Source: Bog-950 sp044225825 (lineage in GTDB: Bacteria > Bacteroidota > Bacteroidia > Chitinophagales > LD1). Taken from it: DNA of 64,000 nt. How positions within the stretch are numbered: position 1 is the stretch's first letter; each line of letters starts with the position of its first letter. Below, in pieces: positions 26,828-34,681 of this stretch. The notes beneath the pieces were generated by a model. That model was given only the letters and a program-made list of their open reading frames with translations. It searched no databases and was not told the origin of the DNA. The translations under genes were made by a program, and so were the position numbers. Location: positions 434,001-498,000 of the forward strand of contig JBGAIB010000004.1 of NCBI GenBank assembly GCA_044225825.1. The letters are read 5' to 3'.

Positions 26828-28027
26828 TTACCGCTTAGTGTTCCGGCGGTTAGAAGTTTTACCCGTGCTGCGGCGCGAGGTAGATCCCTCGTTTTCTTCA
26901 CTTTGGTCTTCGCGCATATTGCGATTGTCATCATAACCTTCTTCCTGATCGTAGTATTGTTCGCGATCTTCGTTATTGGAATAGCGGTTGCTGTTCCTTC
27001 CCTGGTTCGAGCCACGGAAATCACCCTGCTCTTCCTCATAACCGCCATACCACATACGGTCGTCCTGATCATAATCATTGTAACGTTCCTGCTGGTTGTA
27101 ACGGTTCTGATTGCCACCACGGCTATATTGATCCTGGCCACCACGTTGTTGATAGCCGCCACGGTCGTTATAACCAAAGTCATTATCCTCTTCGCGGAAT
27201 TGTTGACGTCCACCACGGTTGCCGGTATTCTCGTTCCACTCCTGGTTGCCCCTGTTTCGGTCGCCATAACCTCCCTGATTGTAGCCACCACCCTGATTGT
27301 AACCATTACCTTGGTTGTAGCCGCCTTCACTATAGCCACCTCCCTGATTATATCCGCCGCGTCCGCCATAGCCCCCCTGGTTATTTTGGTTATAGTCCTG
27401 GTCGTAATCCTGATTGCGACTGGTAGTAGAACGGTTTGAACCACCACGGCCGCGCGAATCCTCCCGCTCGGAATATTGATTATATCCACCGCGATTGTTG
27501 CCTTGTCCGCTGTTCCAATCGTTTTCGCCGCGTCTATTCATGTTGTTGCGCCCGCCATTGTCATAACCGCCTTGCGAATATTGACCACGACCTTGCGAAT
27601 AGCTACCTTTGCTTTCACGCGAATCGTAGCTGTCATTGTCATACTGATTACGGTTCATGTTGCTACCCGAACGATAGTCATTTTCACGCTCGCCTGCATA
27701 GCTGCTTCCGGACGTTTGGGAGTTCTTACCCCGGCTACCACTGTTGGTGGAAGATTTAGAACCCGCAGAACCGTTACTACCCTTGCTGTTAGTACCTGAA
27801 CGGCCGGTACTCTTGCTGCTACCGCTCTTGCTATTGCTGCCTGTGCCGCTGGTTTTACCTTTTGCACTTAACGAAGAGGAGGCTGAAGTTTTTTTGCTGC
27901 TTCCGGTTTTACCTGTACTGCCGCTTTTAGAACTTCCTGATTTTTTACTACTACTGTCCATGCTGCTATTGCTTCCGGTTATGCCGGAATCTGAAGTTTC
28001 CTTCTCGGTTTTGCTTGTCTTTTGCAT
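26828..28027 (-). CDS. Prion-like/RGG intrinsically disordered protein
   Basis: 399 residues with no predicted globular part. Residues 1-110 are Ser/Gly/Lys-rich (SSKKSGSSKSGSTGKTGSSK). Residues 111-399 are rich in Gly, Asn, Gln, Tyr, Arg and Asp, with repeated GGYNQGG-type units (about seven around residues 215-255), RGG steps (GGRGGYNQGG, SRGRGGSNR) and many evenly spaced Tyr. Reading frames on the other strand here are shadows of the low-complexity repeat. The composition resembles eukaryotic FUS/hnRNP low-complexity domains. RNA binding or condensate formation is inference. A terminator follows the gene. Confidence 0.75.
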   Translation of the reverse strand: MQKTSKTEKETSDSGITGSNSSMDSSSKKSGSSKSGSTGKTGSSKKTSASSSLSAKGKTSGTGSNSKSGSSKSTGRSGTNSKGSNGSAGSKSSTNSGSRGKNSQTSGSSYAGERENDYRSGSNMNRNQYDNDSYDSRESKGSYSQGRGQYSQGGYDNGGRNNMNRRGENDWNSGQGNNRGGYNQYSEREDSRGRGGSNRSTTSRNQDYDQDYNQNNQGGYGGRGGYNQGGGYSEGGYNQGNGYNQGGGYNQGGYGDRNRGNQEWNENTGNRGGRQQFREEDNDFGYNDRGGYQQRGGQDQYSRGGNQNRYNQQERYNDYDQDDRMWYGGYEEEQGDFRGSNQGRNSNRYSNNEDREQYYDQEEGYDDNRNMREDQSEENEGSTSRRSTGKTSNRRNTKR

Positions 28028-28083
28028 GATTATTAATTTTTATTTATTAAAATAATATGAGCAGGTCACCAGGCCTGCCCTGG

Positions 28084-28356
28084 TTATGGTTTACCTGTTG
28101 GACCCGAATACCCGGTGGTGCCGGTATGGCCGTGGTGGCCTGTGGGCCCCGTGGAACCTGTTTTGCCTGTATGGCCCCAATGGCCATCACCTTTACCCCC
28201 GGTACCACCTGTGGGACCGGTATGGCCGGTATATCCTGTAGAACCCATTGGGTCAGTTGGTGTAGTTTGTCCATTTTGAAGCGTTGAAGAACCCGCAAAC
28301 ATCCAGGTGGCCAACGTGGATATAATAGCCACCATGCCTATTTTCACTTTAGTCAT
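28084..28356 (-). CDS. Small secreted collagen-like (Gly-x-Thr) protein
   Basis: 90 residues. An N-terminal signal-type segment (KVKIGMVAIISTLATWMFAG) is followed by about 17 Gly-x-y triplets, most of them G-x-T (GSTGYTGHTGPTGGTGG ... GPTGKP), with one break near GDGHW. Bacterial collagen-like proteins form triple helices, often outside the cell. The strict Gly periodicity supports this frame over the two overlapping ones. It lies upstream of the disordered-protein gene on the same strand, 56 bp away. Confidence 0.6.
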   Translation of the reverse strand: MTKVKIGMVAIISTLATWMFAGSSTLQNGQTTPTDPMGSTGYTGHTGPTGGTGGKGDGHWGHTGKTGSTGPTGHHGHTGTTGYSGPTGKP

Positions 28357-28817
28357 ACGATAAATTTTTGTGTAAAAAAGTAATTGACCCTAATGGGTAT
28401 ACCGTTGGTCGTTTCCGACGGTTGTTATGACCGGTAAAAGGGATGCTTATGCATTTCATAATGCGCTTTCAATCGTGCCAAGGCCATTAAAAACATGCCA
28501 TAAATTGAAGGCACCGGATGGGAAGAAAAAGCTATACTTCGGGGAAAGTGTGGGACCCAATTAAGCGGGCATCAGTGGCAATCTGAGCAAATTGCGTAAC
28601 AACGGAAAACCTTTGGATAGGTCTTCTGTTGCCTGTCGTTAACATATAAACCACCTGTTCAGTAGGTTGCCAGTCGCCAGCAGTTAACTCAACCGACCCT
28701 AAAAAATCTGAAAGCAGTTACCAATAACCACCTTAAATTTCAGAGCAATTTAATGGAATCCGGATTTATCTTGCCTATAAGACGGCAAACGATATTTTTT
28801 TATTTATTGAAACATTA

Positions 28818-28849
28818 TTTGCAACTTTTGATCTTTTATAATATCTTTG
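28818..28849 (+). promoter_or_regulatory. Bacteroidota-type promoter with no gene downstream
   Basis: TTTG at 28818-28821, a 20-base spacer, and a perfect TATCTTTG (TAnnTTTG) at 28842-28849, predicting a start site near 28855. A boxA-like GTTCCTTGACA lies about 10 bases further on. No coding region follows, so a non-coding transcript is likely. Confidence 0.65.
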
Positions 28850-28854
28850 CATAG

Positions 28855-29016
28855 CAGTTGTTCCTTGACATACCTATGCCACTCCTGAAGGCAGCTGTCG
28901 TAAGTAACGCCGTCCCTTGTAGGACGTAAGCATGTTTGGCAATTCATTTTCCGGGGTTCGGTTTTCAGAAACCGAATATGCCACCACCTTGCACGCAGGG
29001 TAACGATTTAAATTTT
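28855..29016 (+). ncRNA. Candidate non-coding transcript of unknown class
   Basis: This region follows a strong promoter and lacks a coding frame. It has small hairpins: GTCC/GGAC near 28913-28926 and an 8-bp TTCGGTTT/AAACCGAA stem near 28955-28975. It runs into the TGCACAA repeat. It does not match any RNA family I know, and the 3' end is unknown. Confidence 0.3.
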
Positions 29017-29208
29017 TTAAGATTTGTGCACTTCAAAATCACTTGCACAAATGTGCACAAATGGAAAAGCAGCGCTGCAATAAATCCGGTCTTATCCGGT
29101 CTTTTTGCCCTGTTTAACAGCAAAACACCTCATATGAGATTTTCTTTAACCTGTGCACAAGCAAAAAACCTGCACAAGCATGCACAAGCAGTGTTGATAA
29201 CCCAATTC
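29017..29208 (+). repeat. Dispersed TGCACAA-rich repeat, copy 1
   Basis: Roughly 190 bp, similar along its whole length to 48599-48777 in inverted orientation. It carries six TGCACAA/TTGTGCA heptamers (29024, 29044, 29054, 29154, 29171, 29181), three at each end. The last two form a perfect tandem 10-mer TGCACAAGCA, and GTGTTGATAACC closes the element. Confidence 0.75.
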
Positions 29209-29392
29209 GCCTAAGCAGGTTTACAAAAACAATGTAAAAGGAGTGTAAAGTTAGGCCTGCATAATCCCTGGGGAATGTAGCGCTTTCAATGAATAAAGCC
29301 GTCATACAGAATTTCGAAATCAGGCGCAAGAGCGCTGAGGCCAATACCAAAATTGTAGAGGGGTAAGGGACTATTTCGCAATACTAAAAACA

Positions 29393-29427
29393 AAAACCCG
29401 CTACAACGTAATGCTGGAGCGGGTTTG
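29393..29427 (-). terminator. Terminator after tRNA-Ser(GGA)
   Basis: AACCCGCT/AGCGGGTT hairpin, followed on the minus strand by a T-rich run (GGGTTTTTGTTTTT). Confidence 0.75.
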
Positions 29428-29460
29428 CCGATCTTGGGATTGTTTTCAAAATCTCTCTTG

Positions 29461-29547
29461 CAGAGAGGAAGGGATTCGAACCCTCGATACGCTTTCACGT
29501 ATACACACTTTCCAGGCGTGCTCCTTCAACCACTCGGACACCTCTCT
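29461..29547 (-). tRNA. tRNA-Ser (anticodon GGA)
   Basis: 87 nt. The acceptor AGAGAGG pairs with CCTCTCT, the anticodon loop CTGGAAA gives GGA (decodes UCC/UCU), there is a long variable arm, and the T-arm has GGTTCGAATCCC. CCA is not encoded. Unlike tRNA-Ser(CGA), it has no downstream duplicate of its 3' end. Confidence 0.95.
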
Positions 29548-29630
29548 AGTTGAATAAACGGGCAGCGAATGTAGCAAATTAAGGGAATTCACTAACCCCT
29601 GTGCTTGCCCTCTACCCGAACAGATGCTGA

Positions 29631-30434
29631 TTATTTCACCGATTCCAGTTGAAACACCTCATACGCATTCCTGCTGGTAATTTGAGCAAGATGCTCCAGC
29701 GATAAACCAACTGCATCAGCAACAGTTTGAGCAATGCCATGCAGATAAGAGGATTCATTACGCTTACCCCGGTGGGGTACCGGTGCCAAATAAGGGGCGT
29801 CCGTTTCCAGCACCAGTTTATCAGGGCCAATTGCTGTAAGCACCTCACGTAAACCGGAGTTTTTATAACTAACGACACCACCAATACCTAAATAAAGCCC
29901 TAAGTCTATAATTTCCTTTGCCTCAGCCGCACTGCCGCCAAAACAATGAAAAATGCCCTTAACGGCACCATTATACTTGCGCACGGTCGCTATGCAATCG
30001 GGTGTACTGTTCCTGCTATGAATCACAATGGGTAGCCCTAATTCAATGGCCAGTTCAATCTGCCGTTCAAAAGCCTGTTGTTGTTGCTGTTTAAAGGTTA
30101 CATCCCAATAATAATCCAGCCCTATTTCTCCAACCGCATAAAATCGGGGGCCGGTTTCAAAATAGTGTTTAACCAATTGCAATTCCTCTTCAAAATTTTC
30201 TTTAACACTACATGGGTGCAGACCCATCATAGGATACAATCTGAATTCCTGCTCCGAAAAGCCGAAGTCGGTTTCTGCCAACCGCAGCAGGTTTTCATGG
30301 CTTTCGGCATCAATAGCCGGTAAAAAAACCTTGTGCACGCCCTGTTCTACACAACGCCCAACAACAGCTTTAATATCGTTACCAAATTGGTTCGAATAAA
30401 GATGCGAATGGGTATCTACTAACTCAAATATCAT
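29631..30434 (-). CDS. TatD family metal-dependent hydrolase (DNase)
   Basis: 267 residues from the ATG at 30434 (an upstream in-frame start at 30455 would overlap the preceding gene). TatD proteins are TIM-barrel metal-dependent deoxyribonucleases. Ligand segments are present: VDTHSHLY at the N-terminus, AVGEIGLDYYWD, PIVIHSRNSTPD, GIFHCFGGSA and VLETDAPYLAP. It follows the polysaccharide deacetylase gene by 7 bp, so both are probably on one transcript. Confidence 0.93.
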   Translation of the reverse strand: MIFELVDTHSHLYSNQFGNDIKAVVGRCVEQGVHKVFLPAIDAESHENLLRLAETDFGFSEQEFRLYPMMGLHPCSVKENFEEELQLVKHYFETGPRFYAVGEIGLDYYWDVTFKQQQQQAFERQIELAIELGLPIVIHSRNSTPDCIATVRKYNGAVKGIFHCFGGSAAEAKEIIDLGLYLGIGGVVSYKNSGLREVLTAIGPDKLVLETDAPYLAPVPHRGKRNESSYLHGIAQTVADAVGLSLEHLAQITSRNAYEVFQLESVK

Positions 30435-30441
30435 ACTGCAA

Positions 30442-31086
30442 TTATAACGCGGCAAAGCGGTAACCTAAAGCGGTAAAATGTTCCAGCACTCTGGGCAGCG
30501 CATATTCCACCTTGGGTTTTGCTTTCAAACTATCATGAAACACTACTATCGAACCGGCTTCGGTATTGGCTACTACATTTTTTAACACCTGCTCCTCCCC
30601 TATTCTCAAATCAAAATCAAAACTAAGCACATCCCACATAACCAACTTGTATCGGCTTTTAAGCTTTATATACTGCGATGGCTTTAGTTTACCATAAGGT
30701 GGCCTGAATAATGGCAACGATTCTCTGGAATGCAGCATCTCGCCCAGCGCTTCATTGCAGGCTTCCATATTTTGGTAGTATGCGGTATTGGTTTGCAGCC
30801 AGCCATTCAGGTGATCGTAGGTATGATTGCCGATGCTGTGCCCTTCGTTTGCAATGCGTGCCAATATTTCCTTATTCGCCACGGCATTTTTGCCAATGCA
30901 AAAAAAGGTAGCTATGGCGTTCCATTGTTGCAGCACATCCAGTATCCCGGGGGTTACTTCTGGTATAGGGCCGTCATCAAAGGTCAGGTAAATCACCTTC
31001 TCCTTTTCAGGCACTTTCCACAAACAGTCGCGGTAAACAGCACTTAATAGTGTAGGGGTTTTTACAAGCAATAAAGCATCCAACAT
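30442..31086 (-). CDS. Polysaccharide deacetylase (NodB-like)
   Basis: 214 residues from the ATG at 31086. This start is chosen because a perfect -7 promoter lies 9 bp upstream, so longer frames to 31125 would span the promoter. The catalytic motifs of carbohydrate esterase family 4 are visible: TFDDGP (Asp-Asp), HSIGNHTYDHL (the His-x3-His metal site), FRPPYGKL, and a C-terminal IVVFHDSL. It removes N-acetyl groups from a glycan, perhaps peptidoglycan. No signal peptide is visible. Confidence 0.9.
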   Translation of the reverse strand: MLDALLLVKTPTLLSAVYRDCLWKVPEKEKVIYLTFDDGPIPEVTPGILDVLQQWNAIATFFCIGKNAVANKEILARIANEGHSIGNHTYDHLNGWLQTNTAYYQNMEACNEALGEMLHSRESLPLFRPPYGKLKPSQYIKLKSRYKLVMWDVLSFDFDLRIGEEQVLKNVVANTEAGSIVVFHDSLKAKPKVEYALPRVLEHFTALGYRFAAL

Positions 31087-31095
31087 ATGGTTCAT

Positions 31096-31125
31096 CAAAA
31101 ATAGGCAATCAAAACCTACCGCCAA
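31096..31125 (-). promoter_or_regulatory. Promoter of the deacetylase-tatD unit
   Basis: On the minus strand, TTG at 31125-31123, a 19-base spacer, and a perfect TATTTTTG at 31103-31096. The start codon at 31086 is 9 bases downstream, so the leader is nearly absent. Confidence 0.6.
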
Positions 31126-31151
31126 TAACCCGAAGGTTTCTTAGGTATTTT

Positions 31152-31159
31152 TATTTTCG
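31152..31159 (+). promoter_or_regulatory. -7 element of gltX
   Basis: TATTTTCG (one change from TAnnTTTG; the same TTCG variant is seen before the phhA leader and the M20 gene) lies 7 bases before the ATG at 31167. Confidence 0.45.
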
Positions 31160-31166
31160 CCACGTT

Positions 31167-32702
31167 ATGGAAAGAAGAGTTAGAGTGCGCTTTGCACCCA
31201 GCCCAACCGGGCCCCTGCACATGGGCGGTATTCGTACAGCCCTGTACAATTATCTATTGGCTAAACAATTAGGTGGCGATTTCATTCTGCGCATCGAGGA
31301 TACCGACCAGAACCGTTATGTGCCCGGTGCCGAACAATATATCATTGAAAGTTTAAAGTGGTGTGGTATTGAACCAAACGAAGGTGTTGGATTTGGCGAG
31401 GGCCCGCATGCTCCTTACCGTCAAAGTGAGCGGAAAGCTTCGTATCGTAAGTATGCCGATCAACTGATTGCCGCTGGTCATGCTTATTATGCCTTCGATA
31501 CTACCGAAGAATTGGAGCAAATGCGCCAGAACCTAACTGCACAAGGTGTTCCTAACCCCGCTTATAATTCGGTTACGCGCCAATACATGAAAAACTCGCT
31601 TACGCTGGCGCACGACGAGGTAGAGAAACGTCTGCAAAGCGGTGACCCTTACGTTATCCGTTTTAAAATGCCGCGTAATGAGGAGGTAAAGTTTTACGAT
31701 GAAATACGCGGATGGGTAGTTTTTAATACCGCGCAGCTGGATGATAAGGTATTGTTTAAAAGCGACGGCATGCCCACCTATCATCTGGCTAATGTAGCCG
31801 ATGATTACATGATGGAAGTAACGCATGTTATCCGTGGCGAAGAATGGCTGAGTTCGGCTCCCCTGCACGTTTTGTTATACCGTGCCCTTGGAATCGAAAA
31901 CGTAATGCCCAAATTTGCGCACCTCTCGCTGATTCTGAAGCCAGATGGTAACGGCAAACTGAGCAAACGCGATGGCGACCGTCTTGGTTTCCCTTCGTTT
32001 GCCCTTAACTGGACCGACCCTGAAAGTAAGGAAACCTCTATCGGTTACCGCGAACGCGGCTTTTTCCCTGGTGCTTTTATCAACTTCCTGGCGCTGCTGG
32101 GATGGAACCCCGGTGGTGATAAGGAATTAATGAGCAAGGACGAGATGATTCAACTCTTTTCTCTGGAAAAGGTGCATAAAGCAGGTGCCCGTTTCGATTT
32201 CGAGAAGGCCAAATGGTTTAATCACCAATACCTGAAAAACATGGCCGATGAAGAGTTGGCGCTGGCAATAAAACCACAAGTGGAAGCCAAAGGATATCCC
32301 TTCGATTCGGCTTATGTAACTGGCTTTTGCCGCTTGCTGAAGGAACGTGCCGTATTTTTGAACGACCTGCTGGAACAAGGCTATTACTTTTTCGTAGACA
32401 TCCACACCTACGACCTGGACACACTGAAAAAGAAATACACGAAAGAAAAACGTCCGGTATTCGAGAAAGTGATCGCTGCAGTAGAGGCTGCAACCGATTT
32501 TTCGGCTACAGGTCTTGATGCGGCTGTTAAGGAAGTATTAACAGCCAATGGCCTTAAGGCAGGCGAAGTAATGCCCGTGTTGCGCCTGGCGTTAGCTGGC
32601 ACCATGCAGGGGCCGGCGGTATTTGATATGATGGCCCTGCTGGGAAAGGACAAAACAGTAGAACGCTTAAAAAAATCGTTCGATTATTTCGAGACTGTTT
32701 AA
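31167..32702 (+). CDS. gltX: Glutamyl-tRNA synthetase
   Basis: 511 residues, normal for bacterial GluRS, which charges tRNA-Glu. The class I motifs are present: HMGG (HIGH) within FAPSPTGPLHMGGIRTALY near residue 16, and KLSKRDGD (KMSKS) near residue 265. RIEDTDQNRY is also characteristic. The C-terminal anticodon-binding domain is complete. It is divergent from the deacetylase gene, and their promoters lie back to back. Confidence 0.97.
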   Translation: MERRVRVRFAPSPTGPLHMGGIRTALYNYLLAKQLGGDFILRIEDTDQNRYVPGAEQYIIESLKWCGIEPNEGVGFGEGPHAPYRQSERKASYRKYADQLIAAGHAYYAFDTTEELEQMRQNLTAQGVPNPAYNSVTRQYMKNSLTLAHDEVEKRLQSGDPYVIRFKMPRNEEVKFYDEIRGWVVFNTAQLDDKVLFKSDGMPTYHLANVADDYMMEVTHVIRGEEWLSSAPLHVLLYRALGIENVMPKFAHLSLILKPDGNGKLSKRDGDRLGFPSFALNWTDPESKETSIGYRERGFFPGAFINFLALLGWNPGGDKELMSKDEMIQLFSLEKVHKAGARFDFEKAKWFNHQYLKNMADEELALAIKPQVEAKGYPFDSAYVTGFCRLLKERAVFLNDLLEQGYYFFVDIHTYDLDTLKKKYTKEKRPVFEKVIAAVEAATDFSATGLDAAVKEVLTANGLKAGEVMPVLRLALAGTMQGPAVFDMMALLGKDKTVERLKKSFDYFETV

Positions 32703-32833
32703 CTTAGTTGAAACAATGTCCGTAGGTGTTAAAATGAGGAGAAAAAAAATTTCGCTGCGGGGTTGTGGTAATTTCAAGAACACTTAATTTTGTAAGCATC
32801 AAATTTGTTTAACCAACTTAAAAATTAATCCTT

Positions 32834-33178
32834 ATGCCACGCAAAAAGAAAATGGAAGAAGAGGATGATGATCTGGAATTGAATAAAGGTAGTTTGAATG
32901 ACGACGAGGAGGATGATGATGACGAATTGGAAGAACTGGAAGACGAAAGCCTGGACGAAGAGGATGAACCTGAAGCTGAGCCTTCAGAGGATGACTTAAA
33001 AGCCATGGAAGGGTTAGAAGAGTTTGACGATATCATCGAAAAGCGTTCGGCAGGCAAAGGTCGCAAAGCAGCCAACAAGGATGAATACGACGACGAAGAC
33101 CTCGAAGACTTTGACGATTACAGCGAAGATGACGACGATTTTGGCGGCGGGTTTAAAGAACTTGACGACGATTTCTAA
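32834..33178 (+). CDS. Hyperacidic small protein
   Basis: 114 residues, more than a third of them Asp/Glu in long runs (EEEDDD, DDEEDDDDELEELEDE, DYSEDDDDFGGG). It begins PRKKK and has a short basic patch near residue 77 (RSAGKGRKAANK). The expected pI is extremely low. It is intrinsically disordered and no family is recognised. A role as a nucleic-acid mimic or protein chaperone-like partner is possible, but this is speculation. A strong terminator follows. Confidence 0.7.
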   Translation: MPRKKKMEEEDDDLELNKGSLNDDEEDDDDELEELEDESLDEEDEPEAEPSEDDLKAMEGLEEFDDIIEKRSAGKGRKAANKDEYDDEDLEDFDDYSEDDDDFGGGFKELDDDF

Positions 33179-33197
33179 ACAACATACCTAAACTTGT

Positions 33198-33260
33198 AAA
33201 TGCGGATTCCGATTACAAAAAGCCTTGGCTTTCATTCCGGAATCCGCATTTTGCTTTTTA
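33198..33260 (+). terminator. Long-stem terminator
   Basis: A 13-bp perfect stem AATGCGGATTCCG/CGGAATCCGCATT with a 26-base loop, followed by TTTGCTTTTT, between the hyperacidic gene and the B12-binding gene. Confidence 0.75.
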
Positions 33261-33270
33261 TTTGTAACAT

Positions 33271-33681
33271 ATGAGCACTCGCCCTATACGAATTCTGGTT
33301 GCCAAAGTAGGCCTTGATGGTCACGACCGTGGTGCCAAAGTTATAGCCACCGCCCTTAAGGACGCAGGAATGGAAGTAATTTATACTGGTCTCCGTCAAA
33401 CACCGGAAATGGTAGTTAATACCGCCCTGCAGGAAGATGTGGATGCCATTGGCGTTAGCATTTTAAGTGGTGCGCATATGACGGTGTTCCCCAAAGTACT
33501 GGCATTAATGAAGGAAAAAGGGCTGGACGACGTATTGTTAACCGGCGGCGGTATTATACCTGAAGAGGATATGCAACAACTTAAGGAACAAGGCTGTGGG
33601 GAACTATTCGCTCCCGGAGCTCCTACTGCTCAAATAGCCGATTACATCCGCAACTGGGTAACGCAGCACCGCTCGTTTTAA
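33271..33681 (+). CDS. Stand-alone cobalamin-binding domain protein (mutase small-subunit type)
   Basis: 136 residues, the whole protein being a B12-binding Rossmann domain as at the C-terminus of methylmalonyl-CoA mutase. The His-on motif DxHxxG is GLDGHDRGAK near residue 15, followed by SILSGAH and TGGGI. It would supply adenosylcobalamin to a separate catalytic subunit not in this window. The next gene downstream is a crotonase, which suggests acyl-CoA metabolism. The ATG is 6 bases after a TTTATTTG -7-like motif. Confidence 0.9.
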   Translation: MSTRPIRILVAKVGLDGHDRGAKVIATALKDAGMEVIYTGLRQTPEMVVNTALQEDVDAIGVSILSGAHMTVFPKVLALMKEKGLDDVLLTGGGIIPEEDMQQLKEQGCGELFAPGAPTAQIADYIRNWVTQHRSF

Positions 33682-33754
33682 CCCCGAGACAACTGCTTTT
33701 TTCAATACCCACAATCCACTCCGGTAGACGGGGGTAACTCCTTCGCAAAATCAT

Positions 33755-33784
33755 TTTGCTGTTTCGTTTCCGCGCTTACATTTG
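33755..33784 (+). promoter_or_regulatory. Promoter of the second crotonase gene
   Basis: TTTG at 33755-33758, an 18-base spacer, and a perfect TACATTTG at 33777-33784. The start codon is at 33805, giving a leader of about 15 nt. Confidence 0.65.
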
Positions 33785-33804
33785 CGCCCGCAATTAAAAG
33801 CAGC

Positions 33805-34587
33805 ATGAAAAACTATACTACCCTGTTAACCGACCTTTCTCAAGGCATTTTAACTATTACCATTAACCGCGAAGACAAACTGAACGCGCTTAACAAAACA
33901 GTAATTCAGGAACTCGGCGAAATTATGCTGGAGGTATATGATAATACGGAAGTAAAAGGTGTAATCATAACAGGTAAAGGCCCTAAAAGCTTTGTAGCTG
34001 GTGCCGATATCACCGAATTTAAAGGGCTGGATGAAGCCCAGGGAAAAGCCTTAGCCCGCCGGGGCCACGAAGTATTTAATAAAATAGAAATGTGTCCGAA
34101 GCCGGTTATTGCTGCCGTTAATGGTTTCGCACTCGGTGGCGGCTGCGAACTTGCCATGGCCTGTCACCTCCGGATAGCCAGCGAAAATGCCAAGTTCGGC
34201 CAGCCTGAAGTTAAACTGGGTATTATCCCCGGATACGGCGGTACTCAACGCCTCACCCAACTCATCGGTAAAGGCAAGGCGCTGGAATTGCTGATGACAG
34301 CTGATACCATTGATGCTACCTGTGCTGAAAAATTGGGACTGGTAAACGACGTAGTACAAACGGTTGAACTGTTGGATACCTGCCGTGCTGTTATTGCCAA
34401 AATAACCGCACAGGCTCCTTTGGCTATTGCCATGGTTATCGAAAGCGTTTATGCCCACTTTAAGGACGGTATTGATGGTTTTGATACCGAAATAGACCTT
34501 TTTGGCAAATGTGTAGCCACTAACGACTTTACCGAAGGCACATCGGCCTTTTTGGAGAAAAGGAAACCTACGTTTAAAGGTCAATAA
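33805..34587 (+). CDS. Enoyl-CoA hydratase/isomerase (crotonase), second copy
   Basis: 260 residues. The hydratase hallmarks are the oxyanion segment VAGADITEFKG near residue 64, and both catalytic Glu in GGGCELAMACH and FGQPEVKLGIIPGYGGTQRL. It is a paralogue of the protein at 15359-16147, not a recent duplicate (about half identical by eye). It has its own promoter and stands between the B12-binding gene and an ABC exporter. Confidence 0.93.
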   Translation: MKNYTTLLTDLSQGILTITINREDKLNALNKTVIQELGEIMLEVYDNTEVKGVIITGKGPKSFVAGADITEFKGLDEAQGKALARRGHEVFNKIEMCPKPVIAAVNGFALGGGCELAMACHLRIASENAKFGQPEVKLGIIPGYGGTQRLTQLIGKGKALELLMTADTIDATCAEKLGLVNDVVQTVELLDTCRAVIAKITAQAPLAIAMVIESVYAHFKDGIDGFDTEIDLFGKCVATNDFTEGTSAFLEKRKPTFKGQ

Positions 34588-34640
34588 GCCCGTCTAAGCC
34601 TTCGAAAAAGCGGTGGTTATTTTTTCTCCCTAAATAGCTC

Positions 34641-34648
34641 TATGTTTG
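34641..34648 (+). promoter_or_regulatory. -7 element of the ABC exporter gene
   Basis: TATGTTTG is a perfect TAnnTTTG. It overlaps the TTG codons at 34646 and 34649 that could be read as starts, so translation must begin downstream, most likely at the GTG at 34682. Confidence 0.55.
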
Positions 34649-34681
34649 TTGCAACATACAAAGCGATTTAAGGGGACTTTT

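Larger units (their letters stand above)
28357..29460. other. Gene-free region with promoter, repeat and possible ncRNA
   Basis: About 1.1 kb with no convincing protein gene. From 28357 to 28800 I see nothing recognisable. At 28818-28849 there is a strong promoter-like sequence, then short hairpins, then one copy of a dispersed repeat (29017-29208). The terminator of tRNA-Ser(GGA) lies at 29393-29427. Open frames across the repeat are not supported by start sites or composition. Confidence 0.6.

Noticed and set aside
26824..27489. Long alternative frames over the disordered-protein gene, including opposite-strand hydrophobic ones
   Set aside because: They arise from the repetitive codons of the 399-residue gene; they are Val/Ile/Thr runs without motifs or good starts.
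28936..29214. A protein gene over repeat copy 1
   Set aside because: The frame is not kept in copy 2 and base changes show no codon pattern. On the opposite strand a short stretch (LSTLLVHACAGF) is shared by both copies, but one copy hits a stop soon after.
29286..29498. Open frame across tRNA-Ser(GGA) and its terminator
   Set aside because: It translates a tRNA gene and shows no protein character.
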